From contig CM076275.1 of assembly GCA_038380795.1 (NCBI GenBank), forward strand, positions 2,296,501 to 2,360,500: DNA of 64,000 nucleotides, in the 5' to 3' direction. The translations under genes and the position numbers were made by a program. Source of the stretch: Pyrocephalus nanus (taxonomy: Eukaryota; Chordata; Aves; Passeriformes; Tyrannidae). Positions 47,691 through 60,000 of the stretch are shown here, in pieces. Within the stretch, counting starts at the first letter, position 1. Every line of letters starts with the position of its first letter. The notes under the pieces are model-generated. The model saw only the letters and a list, made by a program, of their open reading frames with translations. It was not told the origin of the DNA and ran no database searches.

Positions 47691-47765
47691 CGCGCGCACT
47701 CGGCTGCGCTCGGCTCTGCTCGGCTACGCTCGGCTCTGTCCGGCCGGGCTCGGCTCGGCCGGGTC

Positions 47766-47825
47766 CGGCTGCGTTCGGATCAGTTCGGCTGCGTTCGGAT
47801 CGGTTCGGCTGCGTTCGGAGAGAGT
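47766..47825. repeat. 20-bp tandem repeat inside the divergent promoter
   Basis: CGGCTGCGTTCGGATCAGTT at 47766-47785, CGGCTGCGTTCGGATCGGTT at 47786-47805, then CGGCTGCGTTCGGA and a diverging end. Related CTCGGCT-type elements continue on both sides from about 47700 to 47860. Confidence 0.92.
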
Positions 47826-48007
47826 CGTCTAGACTCGGCTGCGCTCGGCTCGGTCCGGCCCCACTCCCCGGCGCCGGCCCCGCCCCTGGCCCCGCCCCCG
47901 CGGCCCCGCAGCGTCGCTCCCGGAAGTGCCACGTGTCGGCAGTGCGGCTGCGCGCGCGGCGGTTCCGGTGCGTGAGCCCCGCCCGGAGCGGGAGCGGAGG
48001 CCGAGCC

Positions 48008-48092
48008 ATGGCCCAGCCCGGGGCACCCAGCGGGGCACCGACCGGGGCACCCAGCGGGGCACCGACCGGCCCGCAGCGGCCCTACACCAACG
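48008..48092 (+). CDS. SEC24A: SEC24A exon 1 with duplicated GAPSGAPT
   Basis: 85 nt, residues 1-28 plus a split Gly. MAQPGAPSGAPT is followed by a second GAPSGAPT, from a perfect 24-bp tandem duplication (48020-48043 and 48044-48067), then GPQRPYTN. Donor GTGAGC. Confidence 0.93.
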
Positions 48093-51000
48093 GTGAGCGC
48101 GGGGGCAGCCGCGGGGGAGGCTCCGGGCTCGTCCCGCTGCCCCCGCGGGGAGGGGGTTCCGGGGCGGTCCTTTCGCTGCCAGGGACACCCGGCCGGGCTC
48201 GGCGGGGCCCTCCGCGCCGCCCGCGGAACGAGGGGAGCGCGGCGGGACGGGGCAGGGACGTGGGGGAGCAGCGGCAGCGGCGCCGGCCCGGTGTGAGCCG
48301 GGAGCGGGCCCGACCGCCGTGCCGCTGAGACCAACACAGAGCGGCTCAGCGGGCACGGGAACCCTTCACTCTCATCTCTGCTCGTGCCCAGCGCCCCGGC
48401 AGGGCCGGTGTCGCCCGGGGGTCCCCGTGGTGACAGCCCGGGGGTCCCCGTGGCCCCGCGGTTATCGCCGAGCTTAGCCCGCGCCATGGCCCGGGTCCCT
48501 CAGCTTGTCATTCCCCTAAAGCCCACCCTATCTGCTCAGCTGGGCTGCGAGCTGGGGAGGGCCTGGTGACTTTCTTCCCCCGAAAATTAGGGTAATTTAA
48601 AATTAGGATGCTAGAGGTGAAACCGAACAACTTCTAGCCGGTGTTTTAAGCTAGGAATGAAGACATGCAAGGGCAGCCTTCTCTCTGTATCTGTTCTCCT
48701 TGTATGTGTGCAAATCTGTGCTGCTGTGTCTCCTGATTTCACACACACAGCCCCCACATCCTCTGCTCTTGCTTCCCTAATTATCCACTTGTGTCTCAGC
48801 AGCTCTCTGCATGCTAAGCAGCTCCGTTATAAGGAGACCTTTTGATTTTTCTTCCCCCCCTCCTCCCTCCCAGCACGTTTATTGTTTTTCCTCGAAGTCA
48901 TCAGCAAAATGACATTTCACAGATAACTGTGGAGTCGCCTCTGGGCTCAGGGCAGTGGGAAGTGTGAGAGCAGTGTGGGGAGAGAGGCTCTGCTCTGAGA
49001 GCTGATGGTCTGAGCAGAGCCTGCACAAAGGGAGCCTCAGCTGATGGAGTGACTGAGTGGGATGATTTACGGGCTGGCAGTGCTTTAAGTTTGCTGATTT
49101 CCCTGGTGTCAGAATAAGCACATAATGGAAGCTCTGGAGAGGCAGTCGGAGGAAGAGGAATTTCAGGCTACTCAGCTGTCAGGTGTATGAAAAACAAGGA
49201 ACTGAAATGCAGAGCTATGCAAATGCCAGCTGAAAAAATCAAAGAGTTGTTAGGGCATGTTAGAGGTGAGGTTTGGGTTGCTGGCCTTTCAGATCAATCC
49301 GATTGCTCAAGCAGGGACTGCTCTTAGCGCTGTTTAAAATTCATGTTGAGGAGGTGCAGCGATCCTTGACCTTTGACAGCTTCATAAAACGTCGTGGAGA
49401 GTGCTGTGGTGGGGCTGGTCTGTGAGGAAAGAAGGCTGTCAGCAGAATGAGGGGTTGTTCTGTGGCTGTCAGCCCCTCCTCTCAGCTTGTTGCCTGCTGA
49501 GCTGTTTGCAGGTGACTCCCTGCCCGTCCACCAAGGCGGTGAATTGTCAGAGCAGCACCATGTGCTGACCAGGAGATTGTTGAGCTGGAGCATCGGGTTG
49601 CTTGGCAACAACCTTCCCCTCCTTCATTCATGTTTGGCTTTTATCAGGGCCAGGATTCTGCTCTCATTTCACTGCAGGTTTCCAGCTTGCTTTCCAGTTA
49701 GATTTTGCTTTCCAGTTGATAGATCTGAAGCACAAACAAGAAGGAGGAACAATTCTTTTAGATCTGCTTTGCTCTTTTGTTGTGGTATCTTAATATGGCA
49801 CTTCAGGAGGGTTTGGAAACCAGTGGGTTGGAGTCACTGGTGGTGACTGATCCCATGGCATCTGTTGGGATGTAGCCTTCCAAAGTGTTTATCCTTGCAT
49901 TTCCCTGGAGGTTGGAGAGCTTGTGGCTGTGGTGAAAGTGTTGTGGTAAAGGACTGGCTTGGAGTAGGGGGCAGTGAAACTGTGTGTGGCAGAAACCATG
50001 ACTTGGATCCTGGCCTTCTGCATTAGTACTTTGACTGGTTTATAAAACCACCAGGCAACATTCACAAATGTTCAGGTGCCATTCCTGAGCTCTTAGAAAC
50101 GTTAAATGACCTTCTGCTGCTCTAGAGGTGTCCTGTGCTGTTAAGTGAGTGGCCTTTCTTCTGTTACTAACTCACCTCTCTGGTCTCTTGAGTGTCCCAT
50201 GCAGGTGAAGTGAAGTGAAGCTCTTCAGCCTGCACAGGATTCCTTGTTTGTTCTTGGCTTCACAAAAACCAGCAGCACTTGCTGGTTTTGCCCCTCAGTG
50301 CTATTTCTTTAGCTTTGTTGGCAGCTTTATGCAGGCTTGTCTTGGACTACACGAAGGTGTCAGGACTTCTTGTGGTCCTTCTGACTTTAAAAATTGAAAT
50401 TTGAAATGTTGTGCTGTGGTGAATTCTATTTTTTTTCATATTATTAGTAGTAAGGTGCCATACAAAATATGAAGTTGGTCAGTTGTGGATATCACCTCAC
50501 TTCTGTTTTATCCTCAAGCAGGAAAACAGTGCAAAAGAGAGCAATCTGAGTACTCTTGATTATTTGATTCCTGTCTGGGGTCCAGAGTCGTGCCTGAAGG
50601 TGAATAACCAAGTTAGGAAATTAATTAGTATTTGTTCTGTGTTTTTCACACAGCTTATGGCAGTGTTGTTGTGTCAGTGTGTGTGTGTGGATGCAGGCAG
50701 AAGGTTTGGCATCACATAAGAACTCCCCATCATCTTTAAAGCTACCAAGTTTCATTGACAGCGGGGTTTGTAAATCGATTGTTGCAAACCCATCTGATAC
50801 ACTGCAGGGTAATTTTTGGAGGTGAGTCATAACAGCATTTACATCTTTGGGAGCCACCATTGATTGTAGAGAATTACTGATTGCAGAGATTTATGGGCAG
50901 CACTGTAAGGACAGTGGGTTATAACTGCATTTCCTAACTGCATCATAAATTGCGTGTTGAAATTAATGGGTGGGGAATGAACGGTGTGTACTTTTGATGC

Positions 51001-54000
51001 ACAAATAACAGAGGAGTGAGGATGACATCACTGCCACTGTGCCAGTGGATCTGTGCAATATTCCCTGAATTAACACCTCTCTGTGACCCAGAGCCTAAGG
51101 TTTCCTAAAGACTGAGGAGCTGAATGACCAGTGCAGTGTTTGTCCTAACTGAGAATTTCAGTGTATTCTGCATTAATTTATTGTTAGAGTAGCCCGAGTT
51201 CAGAGTTGTTTTAACGTGGAAATGTGAACTTGCTCACCTTTCAGAACTTACCTAGAATGTTTCAGTAGGAAACCAGCTGTCTGGTTTAATGGTAAATGAA
51301 GTTCTGTGACTTGGTTCTGGTGGCAGCTGTTTCCAGTACTCAGATGATGGACATATATATCTATATCCACTGTCCAAGATAATATATCTCTGGCATGTTT
51401 GTTTGTTTTTTTTTTTTTAAATTTAAGTGTTGAATCTTGCAGGCATTTCTGGTCTAGAGAGTTAAATGCTTTTGTTCATCTAGGCTCAAAAAAACTGTTC
51501 AAATGGTAACTAAATCTGGAAATCTGGGAAACAGTACAGGGTGGCAAAGAAAAGAATCTTAACTCTGAGCCATAAAGAGGTTCTTTTCTGCTCTCACATG
51601 TGTAACTGTGCGTGTGGAATGTCTCCAATATTCAAGCTGTGTGTTTAGAGGACAAGGAGAGCCACAATGTGACTGGCTGAACAAAATGATACAACTCTGG
51701 GAAGTGTTTTGGTGATTTTGAAGGCGTCGTGGCTGGCTGGGCCTGCAGTATCTGGTGCATTGTGCTCAGAAGGATTTCACTGGAGAATTTAGAGTCTCTC
51801 TTCAGGATGTCTGTTTTGTGGCAATGGCATGGACAACCTGTAGCAGTACTTTTCTTGATGGAGCTCTTATTGCAGTGGAAATCTCATGGGATTCTGTTCC
51901 CCTGTAAAGCAGAAATCTGATGATGCCCTTGCTGGCATTGGTTACTATTTGGGGAGTTATTAACCTTCTTTTTTCTAAATGAGTAAAACTCAGTTCAGCT
52001 ATACCAACCCACAAGTGCATAAAGAGCATCATTAACCTATCAAATTTTATTTTCCTGACTGGTGAATGATTTTCTGATAAACTTACCCTTCATTCCACGT
52101 TGGGGACAGTTGGCCGCTCACATGAGCGGTGTGTGTGTGAATAGTTCTCTTACTAAAATTAACTGCAGAAACTTTCATAGATTAACTCTGTCACTTGAGA
52201 AGCAGCATGGTGACCTATGCTGGGAGCTGGCTGGTGGTGTCTTTGTGGTAAGCTAAAGTTTAAGTAGGTGTCAGTCATCATGTGAAATGGAGTTATTACG
52301 CAATGGATCTTCCGCTTTGGGTCTGCTCATGTGCTGCTGCCAGCTGTGGGAGAGTGCTCCTCGGTGCTCAGCTTGCTTGTGGGTGTTTCTGAAGATTGAA
52401 GTGGTATCCTGTGTGAATTTCAGTCCAGGAGCATGGATGGTACTGGAATGCTTAGTGGTTGCAAGGCTACTGTAAAACAAAGCAAAGATCTAAGTGTCTG
52501 TAGCAAAATGCTGCCAAATTCATGGCCCCCGTAGCAATACCTCTGTCACACCTGACTGTTTAAAGGAAAAATGGCCTGGAGGCTCATAAAATCCTAAGGA
52601 AAACATCTCTTATTTTCACAAGTGACACACCACACTGACTTCCTAAAGAGTGTAGTTTTCTTTCTTGCAGGCCCCGTGCAGAACCCGCTGATGCATCCAC
52701 CGGACAGCCAGGGATACAACCCCGCGGCTCCGGGACCGTACCCCCTCCAGGCGCCGGCCAAGGCTCCTCCACATCAGCCTCCTGGACAGTATAACTATAG
52801 TGGCTCTCAGAATGTTTCTCAATTAAACCATTATCAAGGACCTGGCCAGACTCTGAACAGACCCCCAGTGTCAGCGTTCTCCGGGTCACCAGCACCACAG
52901 CCAGGTCCCGCTCCGCAAGTGCTGCCACCGCCCGCGTTACAGAACTCAGCTGCTCTCTCTTCTGCTGGAAGCTTTCCCCCTGGAGCCAGCCCACCGGTGC
53001 TTTCAAACTGGCAGTACAGCCAGCCTCCTGTGAGTCAGCCCCTTGGGGCTCAGACAAGCCATTTGGCTCATGGGACAGGGACAGGGCCAGCTCAGCCACC
53101 GTCGTCGTTGTCAGGAGCTCCAAATCCCGCAGGGAGTTTCCCATATGCTGCTTCTCTGGGAGGTGCCCAGCTTCAGAACAGCTTCATGAAGCCAGGTAAC
53201 CATCACCTCTGGATGTCTTAGCAGTGTCCATTTCTCAGGTCCTTTTGAAACAAAGAGGATAGAATTGACTCTGTGGTGACACTTAGGTCGTGGCTCGTGA
53301 AACGAGACTCAAAGCAGAAAATACCTGGAAATACTGGGGTGCTTTCTGTGGGGTGGAAATGGAGGTTCTGGGCACAAGTTGGGTGTTTCAGGTGGCTGGA
53401 GCAGGTAACTCCTGAATGGTGTCTCATTGTTTTGGGACACTGTGTTTCTGTGACCTTCACCATTCCTTGGGGTAACTCTTGGAGCATTAACATGTTTCAG
53501 TCCAGGACTTCACAATTAAAAACTGTAGTTCTGTTTAGTGAGCGTGGTCTTCTTTTAGCTTGGGCTTCTTTTAGCACGGTTAGCTTTTCTGTAATCACCT
53601 GTTTCAGATTGTTTTCTGAGCAGCCCAAGTCAGGTTAATACAAAAAACTGGAGCACAGCCTGGAGAGAAAACCGAAAAGCATTCTGTGCTGTTGAAATGA
53701 AAAGTTCAGTGAAAAGCTTCCTCCCTCCAAACTTGCAGTTTTCACATTTGATGATAATTGTCAGTCTTTAGACAGTACTCTAAAAAGTATGAGACTTTGT
53801 TCCTGCTGCTTGACTGCTGGTATATGCAGTGGTAAAAGCTTTTCTAACACTAAATAGCTCTATTATGCAACTTGTGATTATTGTGGAAACACGGTTAATA
53901 CTCAGGTTTCTCTTTGCCAAACTGCTGTCTGTTGTTACAGAGGTTTTTCTGACTGAGCGTGCAAACAGGAATTAAGTACAGAAATAATTTTTCTTGTGAA

Positions 54001-57000
54001 GTGCTTTCAGCACTTAGAGACTTTTCTTGATGCTAGTTTTTTTGTTATATGCCTGACTAATTTTGTTATGCAGTTCAGAATGTCTTAAGCTCACAAAATT
54101 TCTGAAACTGTTTCTGGCACTGAATTGGAATAACCAGTTTGTGTTTTGTAGTTAGTGAGGAAAATGCTGGGAGATTTTGGCAAGTGGCATTTGAAATGAG
54201 AGCAAGTGTTTGGAATAAGCCAATTTTTATATCCTTTCAATGGTGAATCCTCCTGAGTGATTTCCTTGGTATTTTTTTTTTTTTTGTAGAACAACGATCG
54301 TTTTTAATTTAGCTCGTTTGGTGATCACTCCAGATTCTTCCTAAAGGTTAATTTCTTTCCAGGATCTGCCCCTCCACCAGTGACTCAGCCTTTAACTCCA
54401 CTCCACCCTCCAAGGCCACCTTTAGGACCCCCCCCAGTTGGAGGTCCACCAAGGCCACCAACAGCAGTAGCAGGACCCCCTAATGCACAGTCTGTGCTAA
54501 ATTCAGCTGCAAATAGAGAAGGTAAGAAATCATTTGCTCTTTATGTTGAATTCCAACATGGCAACTTGCTGTAAGAGGCACCCTTTGAGGTCAAGCACAC
54601 TGTTCTTTTAGAGACTCAAATTGTAAGATTGGTACTAATGCAGCTAATAATTTAATCTGAAAGGAGCAGGTAAGGACCTGGCAGGAAGTAAAATACTTCT
54701 TGTAGAAAGATGTTAATAAAATTTAAAGAACTAACTAATTTCCAAGGGCTGTTTGACATGGCCATGTCTCCCATGGTTGGTAGTGTTTTTTTATTGCTGT
54801 GTTCTAAAATGATAGTGAAATTCTGATTTCTCTGCACCCCTGACTGCTGTGGGGACAAAGCCTATGCACAGCTTCCCATACTGTTTTTTCTGCAGGGAGA
54901 GCTAAAATGGGCACCCTGCAATCCCTTGGTGGCTGCACCTTATTCTTCCCCTTCTGTGTAAAATCCCTGAAACACAACAGCCTGGATTTGTTCATTTTCT
55001 GCAGGAACTTCCTGCAGGCTGTTAAGTGTCAGCTGTTGATGACAGATACCTGACTTTGTGTGTCTCCTGTGGGCCCTGCACAAACATGCCATTGTTTGGG
55101 AACTCCTCAGGGCTCTGCAGCAGACAGATTGCAGCTGGATGGTATTTAGTGCCTGTTGTAGATAGGGCCACGTGCTACTCAGCAGCTTGATTTTTGCACG
55201 TGTAGTTTGTTCTGTCAGAGCTGTTGCACGTTCAGATTGACAGTTCTTGTGTGTGGTAGCTGTGTGAGCACAAGAATGGTAGATTCAGATTTAGCTCAAT
55301 TCAGAATGCATTAAATGCATTAGGAACAGCTTTTGCTTAGAAAATATTTTCTTCATAATTAAGAAACATTTTCATAGCCCTGGAGAAATGAAAATGTTTA
55401 GTCTAGGAAGCAGGTTGACTGCTGCATTCTTGCAAGATTTAGTGTGTGATGTGAGTTCTTTTTCTGGGTCATCTTTGAAGATTTTAATGATAATAAAAAT
55501 CATTTGAGAACCTGCTTCTCTTTAGTGATATATAATTGTATATTTAGACATAGCTTACCAAAAACTGTCCTCTGGGAGCACTCTCTGAATTTCAAGGTTT
55601 CTTTATCTCAGATGGAATTTCTGGCTTGACTGGTATGTTACCATATCAGAACTGTTGTTTTTTTGGTGACCAATACTGGACCAAGGGTGTAAGAGAAGGG
55701 AATTTGGTGTCTCTGTGAATTATCAGTAGAAAGAGTTTGTCAGGGAAATAGATCTGAATTATGCTAACCTACATATCCATCCAGCAAGTAGGATTTTTTT
55801 GCAGTTAGCTCATTAAAATATCTTCATAACTTGTGAATTTTTTTTTTCTTCTGATTGTTTTCCTTAAAAGGTGATGCTGCATCTGCTGCCAGTGATGGGT
55901 CTGTGGTGCAAAACAGCTACGATGCAATAGAAGGTGGTGGCCTCATGGGTAAGGCCTGGGGAGTTAAAGTGGTTGTTATTATTATGTCACTTTTAAGAGT
56001 CTGGGAAAGACAGAAGTTTAACCATTTATGCACAAACACATGAGCTTGGTTCAGTGCCTGAGTTGAGGCTGAACAGGAAGTTTGAAGCACTGACAATTTG
56101 CATGTCTTTGCCTGTAACAGGCAAAGCAGGGTGAGAGCACTTTGCAAACTTGACAGCAGTTGTAGTATTTACACCTAGGAATTAAAGCAGCTCTCCAGCT
56201 GCACTGATGCCCTAAGATTCAGTTCCTCAGCAATGAAATCTTTGTCTGCTCTGCTTGCAGCAACTCCTCATCATTCTCCTGCTGCCCCGAATCTTAAGGC
56301 GAACAGAAGTGTTGGGTATTCTTACCCTGCCTTACCCCCAGGCTACCAACATCCTTCTCCTCCTGGAGCACCAGGAATGCATGGAGCTGCTTTGCAATAT
56401 CCAGATGGATCAAAACATTTCCACCAGGTAAAGACTGGCTGGTTTTTATCTCAGAGCTACCTGTGGGGTGTGTGTGGGTAAAGAAAAGTGAGGATTGAAA
56501 CACAGCAGAGGGAAAAATTTGTTACATGCCCGAGTCCAAGTTTGTGTAACAAGTAGTGTTCTAAAGATATCAATCCAGTGGCAGTTAATACATGAACAAA
56601 TCAAACTGAAAGGGAAATGTGTTTACTTCTGAAATGAACTGTGGGTTTCAGCCAAATAATTGGTGTTAATTTCTGAATTTTTTGTTTGGCTCTAGCCTGC
56701 CCTGGGCACTAATCACTTAACTGCATCGATGGGTGGCCTGAGTCTACAGCAAGAAGGGTTAAGACCTGTGAATCTTCTTCAAGAAAGGAATATTCTTCCT
56801 ACCACCCTCTTGAAGGCTCCTGTCCCAAACTTGCACGAAGACATCCAGAAGCTCAACTGCAATCCTGAGTAAGATCATCTGTTTGCTATAATTCATCAAA
56901 ATAAATAGAAGTATAAATTTCTGCTCATAAATGTAACTTTACAAGCTATTTCCTTGACTCTGTGAGCAGGAAACATTGAAATTGGGCTTCATTGTGTTAA

Positions 57001-60000
57001 GATAAAGGCAGCAAGTGGGTTTAACTCTGAAGCTGGGAAAATGATCTGTGTAGAAAGTAGGAGGAGAAATATGTTGCTTGCAAGGCAGCTGTAGATAGGT
57101 GGAGTACAAAAACTTTATAGCTGGCAGTATGATTAAGATATAAAATAGGAATTAAGTCATTCAAGTGAGGTACCCCAAGAACACTGAATGGTGACCTCTG
57201 TATTGAAAATAACCTCTTAAAACAACAGAATAAATGCAATGTCAGACAGGAGGCTGGCAGTTGGTTATTCAGGTCATCTCTCTGAGGAGACCAACCCAAC
57301 TGTGTGTAGCCAGGGACTCCTGCTTTGTAAATCTTTGGATGACAGAGGCAATAACAGTGCCTTTGGGACGCTGTTCATGCAAACAGGCTGCACTGGATTT
57401 GCAAACCTGCCATGCACATCTGCACTTTGCAGAAACCCCCGAGTGCTGAACCCTCAGAAAATGACTGTGGGGTTGTTTATAGTTAAGAAGTTTTAAAACA
57501 ACTTTTTAAACTTTGCTGGTTCTGATTTATTCCAGAATAACACTTTATATATAAAGATTTGGTGCATCCTGGAACATTGTTTGGCTTAACTTTGACTTGA
57601 GTGACTAAAATGACACTCAACTGTGTGTAAAAAACATTTGTATAAAATCAGAACTCAAAGTATGTATTGTGGGTCAAGCTCAGAGAAACAAAATGATGTG
57701 ACAGAGATGGAGAAGATCCTTTATCTGAAAATGGAGATTCACCATCACCAGCTCTAGAAAAATATAGTGTACTACTGAAATCATAATTTATTTTCTGAAA
57801 GCCTCTGAAAATAACCCTTTGTCCTCCATGTAGGTTGTTCCGCTGTACCCTGACTAACATTCCTCAAACTCAGGCCTTATTGAATAAAGCCAAACTTCCT
57901 CTGGGGCTCCTGCTTCATCCTTTCAAAGACTTATCGGTATGACAAACATTCCAAACTTTAACTGCTGAAATATCAACTGTGCCTTTGCCAGAGTCCAGAG
58001 CTGGACAGTGAATTATAAAACAAGGGCAGGTGTCTTGGCCCAGAAAAATTACCATAGTAATTAACATTTCCCTGTTCCATCCAGATCACTGTAATTTTTC
58101 TAAATTATTTCTCCCTACCATTTTTAAACCTTCAAGTCTCACTCTTTAATGAAAAAAACCCAACTCCCAAACCTTAAAAAAACCCGAAAGCATAGAGACA
58201 GCATAGCCCTGGGCTGTGACAGAAGACAACACAGCTAACAGTTTATCTTGTCACATATCAGTTGTAGTTATTGATTTCCTGTACCAAACCTAGCACTGAT
58301 TCTAAACTCAGTTGAGAGTTGACAAAGTTGGAGAGGTTTGGATGTCCTCGGATAGACAGAAAACTTTGAATTTAACAGTGCCTTTTTTAAGCACTCCTAA
58401 TTTTTTTCACAATTTAATTAATTGACTTTTTCTCCCCTGAGTTTTGATCTGTAGTGGGTGTAGGACTTGGTATTAAACCATCATAAAATTCAAGATTTTA
58501 GAGGCTTGGAAAGGGAACCTACCCAGACAAATCTGATAGAGCTCAGTTCCTACCTGTTACATTAAAGGAACTGTAGGGATGCTGTGAGGATGCAAAGTGC
58601 TCCTTCCTTCCACAAGAGTGCTCTGAGCAGCTAGCCAGGTAGCAGAGTGGTGCTGTAGGTGAACAGCTGCAGTGTGGTGATGCCTTAAAACAGGAAGCTT
58701 CTCTCTTCCAGCAATTGCCAGTGGTCACTTCCAGTATTATCGTGAGATGCCGTTCCTGCCGGACCTATATCAACCCTTTTGTCAGCTTTCTAGACCAAAG
58801 GAGGTGGAAATGCAATCTGTGCTACAGAGTGAATGATGGTAGGTTTGAAATTTCCTTCTTGCTTTAAAGGGTTACAGTTCACCTGTCCCACCTTGGGCCT
58901 CTGAGTTTGTAACGTTGATGGCCAAACCGGTGCTGGGGTTGTTGTGAGTCAGAAGTGTTTCCCAATGCCAGTGGTGTCACTAGAGAAGCACAGTAAGCCC
59001 AAGTGGTCCCCCAGGGTACCCTTTAAGGTGACAAAATAGCTGCCCTGCCTAGTGTAGTTCTCCAAGAAGTGCTGCCCAACAGCTACTGAAGATGTATTTG
59101 CTTTAAAATGCAGCACAGGCAGTACTAGCGTGAAATACTAACATGTAAACTTTAACTGCATAGTTCCTGAAGAATTCCTGTATAATCCTGTGACAAGAGT
59201 TTATGGAGAACCTCATAAAAGACCTGAAGTCCAGAATGCTACTATTGAGTTTATGGCTCCATCTGAATACATGGTAAGGCTTTATTTACTTTTAGTTATT
59301 CTCTCTCTTTTCTTTGTTTTCAGGGAAAAACTTTGTTACAGAGGATGCTTTCCAGCTCAGCAGAACAGTTTTTGCTTCAAGTAGTGCATTAGAGGACTCT
59401 TGGGGAGAACTTCAGATAGTTCACTTGTAAACATTTACGATGTCAGAGTTGTTTTGTATTTAAATATGCAGGTATCTGTAGGTCTTGGGGAAGAAAACTA
59501 GAATTCTGGTACTACCACATGAGAGGCAGATGGCATTCAGAAGTTTTAGGTGTCATCTGTGTGCTGTTTTAAGAGTTTAAACTTGCAGTGGAATGAACAA
59601 ACCTAATGGGACAAGTGTTATTTGAAAATGAAAGGCAATCTTTTCCTTGCCCAGCTGCGTCCACCTCAGCCCCCCGTGTACCTCTTTGTGTTTGATGTCT
59701 CTCACAATGCAATCGAGACAGGATACTTGAACACAGTCTGCCAGACCCTCTTAGACAATCTTGACTTGTAAGTACTTTTTTTTTTTTCTTAAAATCTCTT
59801 ATTTTCATTTCTCTTAAGAAACTTGTAATGGACACCAACGTGCCAGTCCTTCCTGCCTAGAAGAGAAATACCCTGGTGTTGAGTTAAAATGTACCATAAA
59901 GCTGCAGTCCTTTTTTCCCCCCTTTGTACTGAACCAGTACAAAAGAGAATTCTGAGGCTTGTTTTTCAGTCTGACTCTCCTATCTGCTTCACCAATCCCC

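Larger units (their letters stand above)
47637..48007. promoter_or_regulatory. Divergent promoter of SAR1B and SEC24A
   Basis: 371 bp between the predicted SAR1B exon-1 donor and the SEC24A ATG. It contains GC boxes (CCCGCCCCGCCCCC near 47648-47661 and CCCCGCCCCCG near 47891), CTTCCGG at 47669-47675 (ETS site facing SAR1B), CCGGAAGTG at 47920-47928 (ETS site facing SEC24A) and CACGTG at 47930-47935. There is no TATA box. A 20-bp tandem repeat occupies 47766-47825. Confidence 0.7.
47200..48330. promoter_or_regulatory. CpG island over the SAR1B/SEC24A divergent start region
   Basis: Very GC-rich and CpG-dense sequence contrasting with AT-richer flanks. It spans the predicted SAR1B first exon, the SEC24A first exon and the interval between. 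It opens long spurious frames on both strands. Confidence 0.85.

Noticed and set aside
47101..48487. Frames of 170-307 codons on both strands over the SAR1B/SEC24A start region
   Set aside because: High GC removes stop codons. Splice signals and homology support only the 85-nt SEC24A exon 1 here.
59190..59384. Frame running past SEC24A exon 9
   Set aside because: It is exon 9 read through its GTAAGG donor into the intron; exon 10 at 59655 continues the protein.
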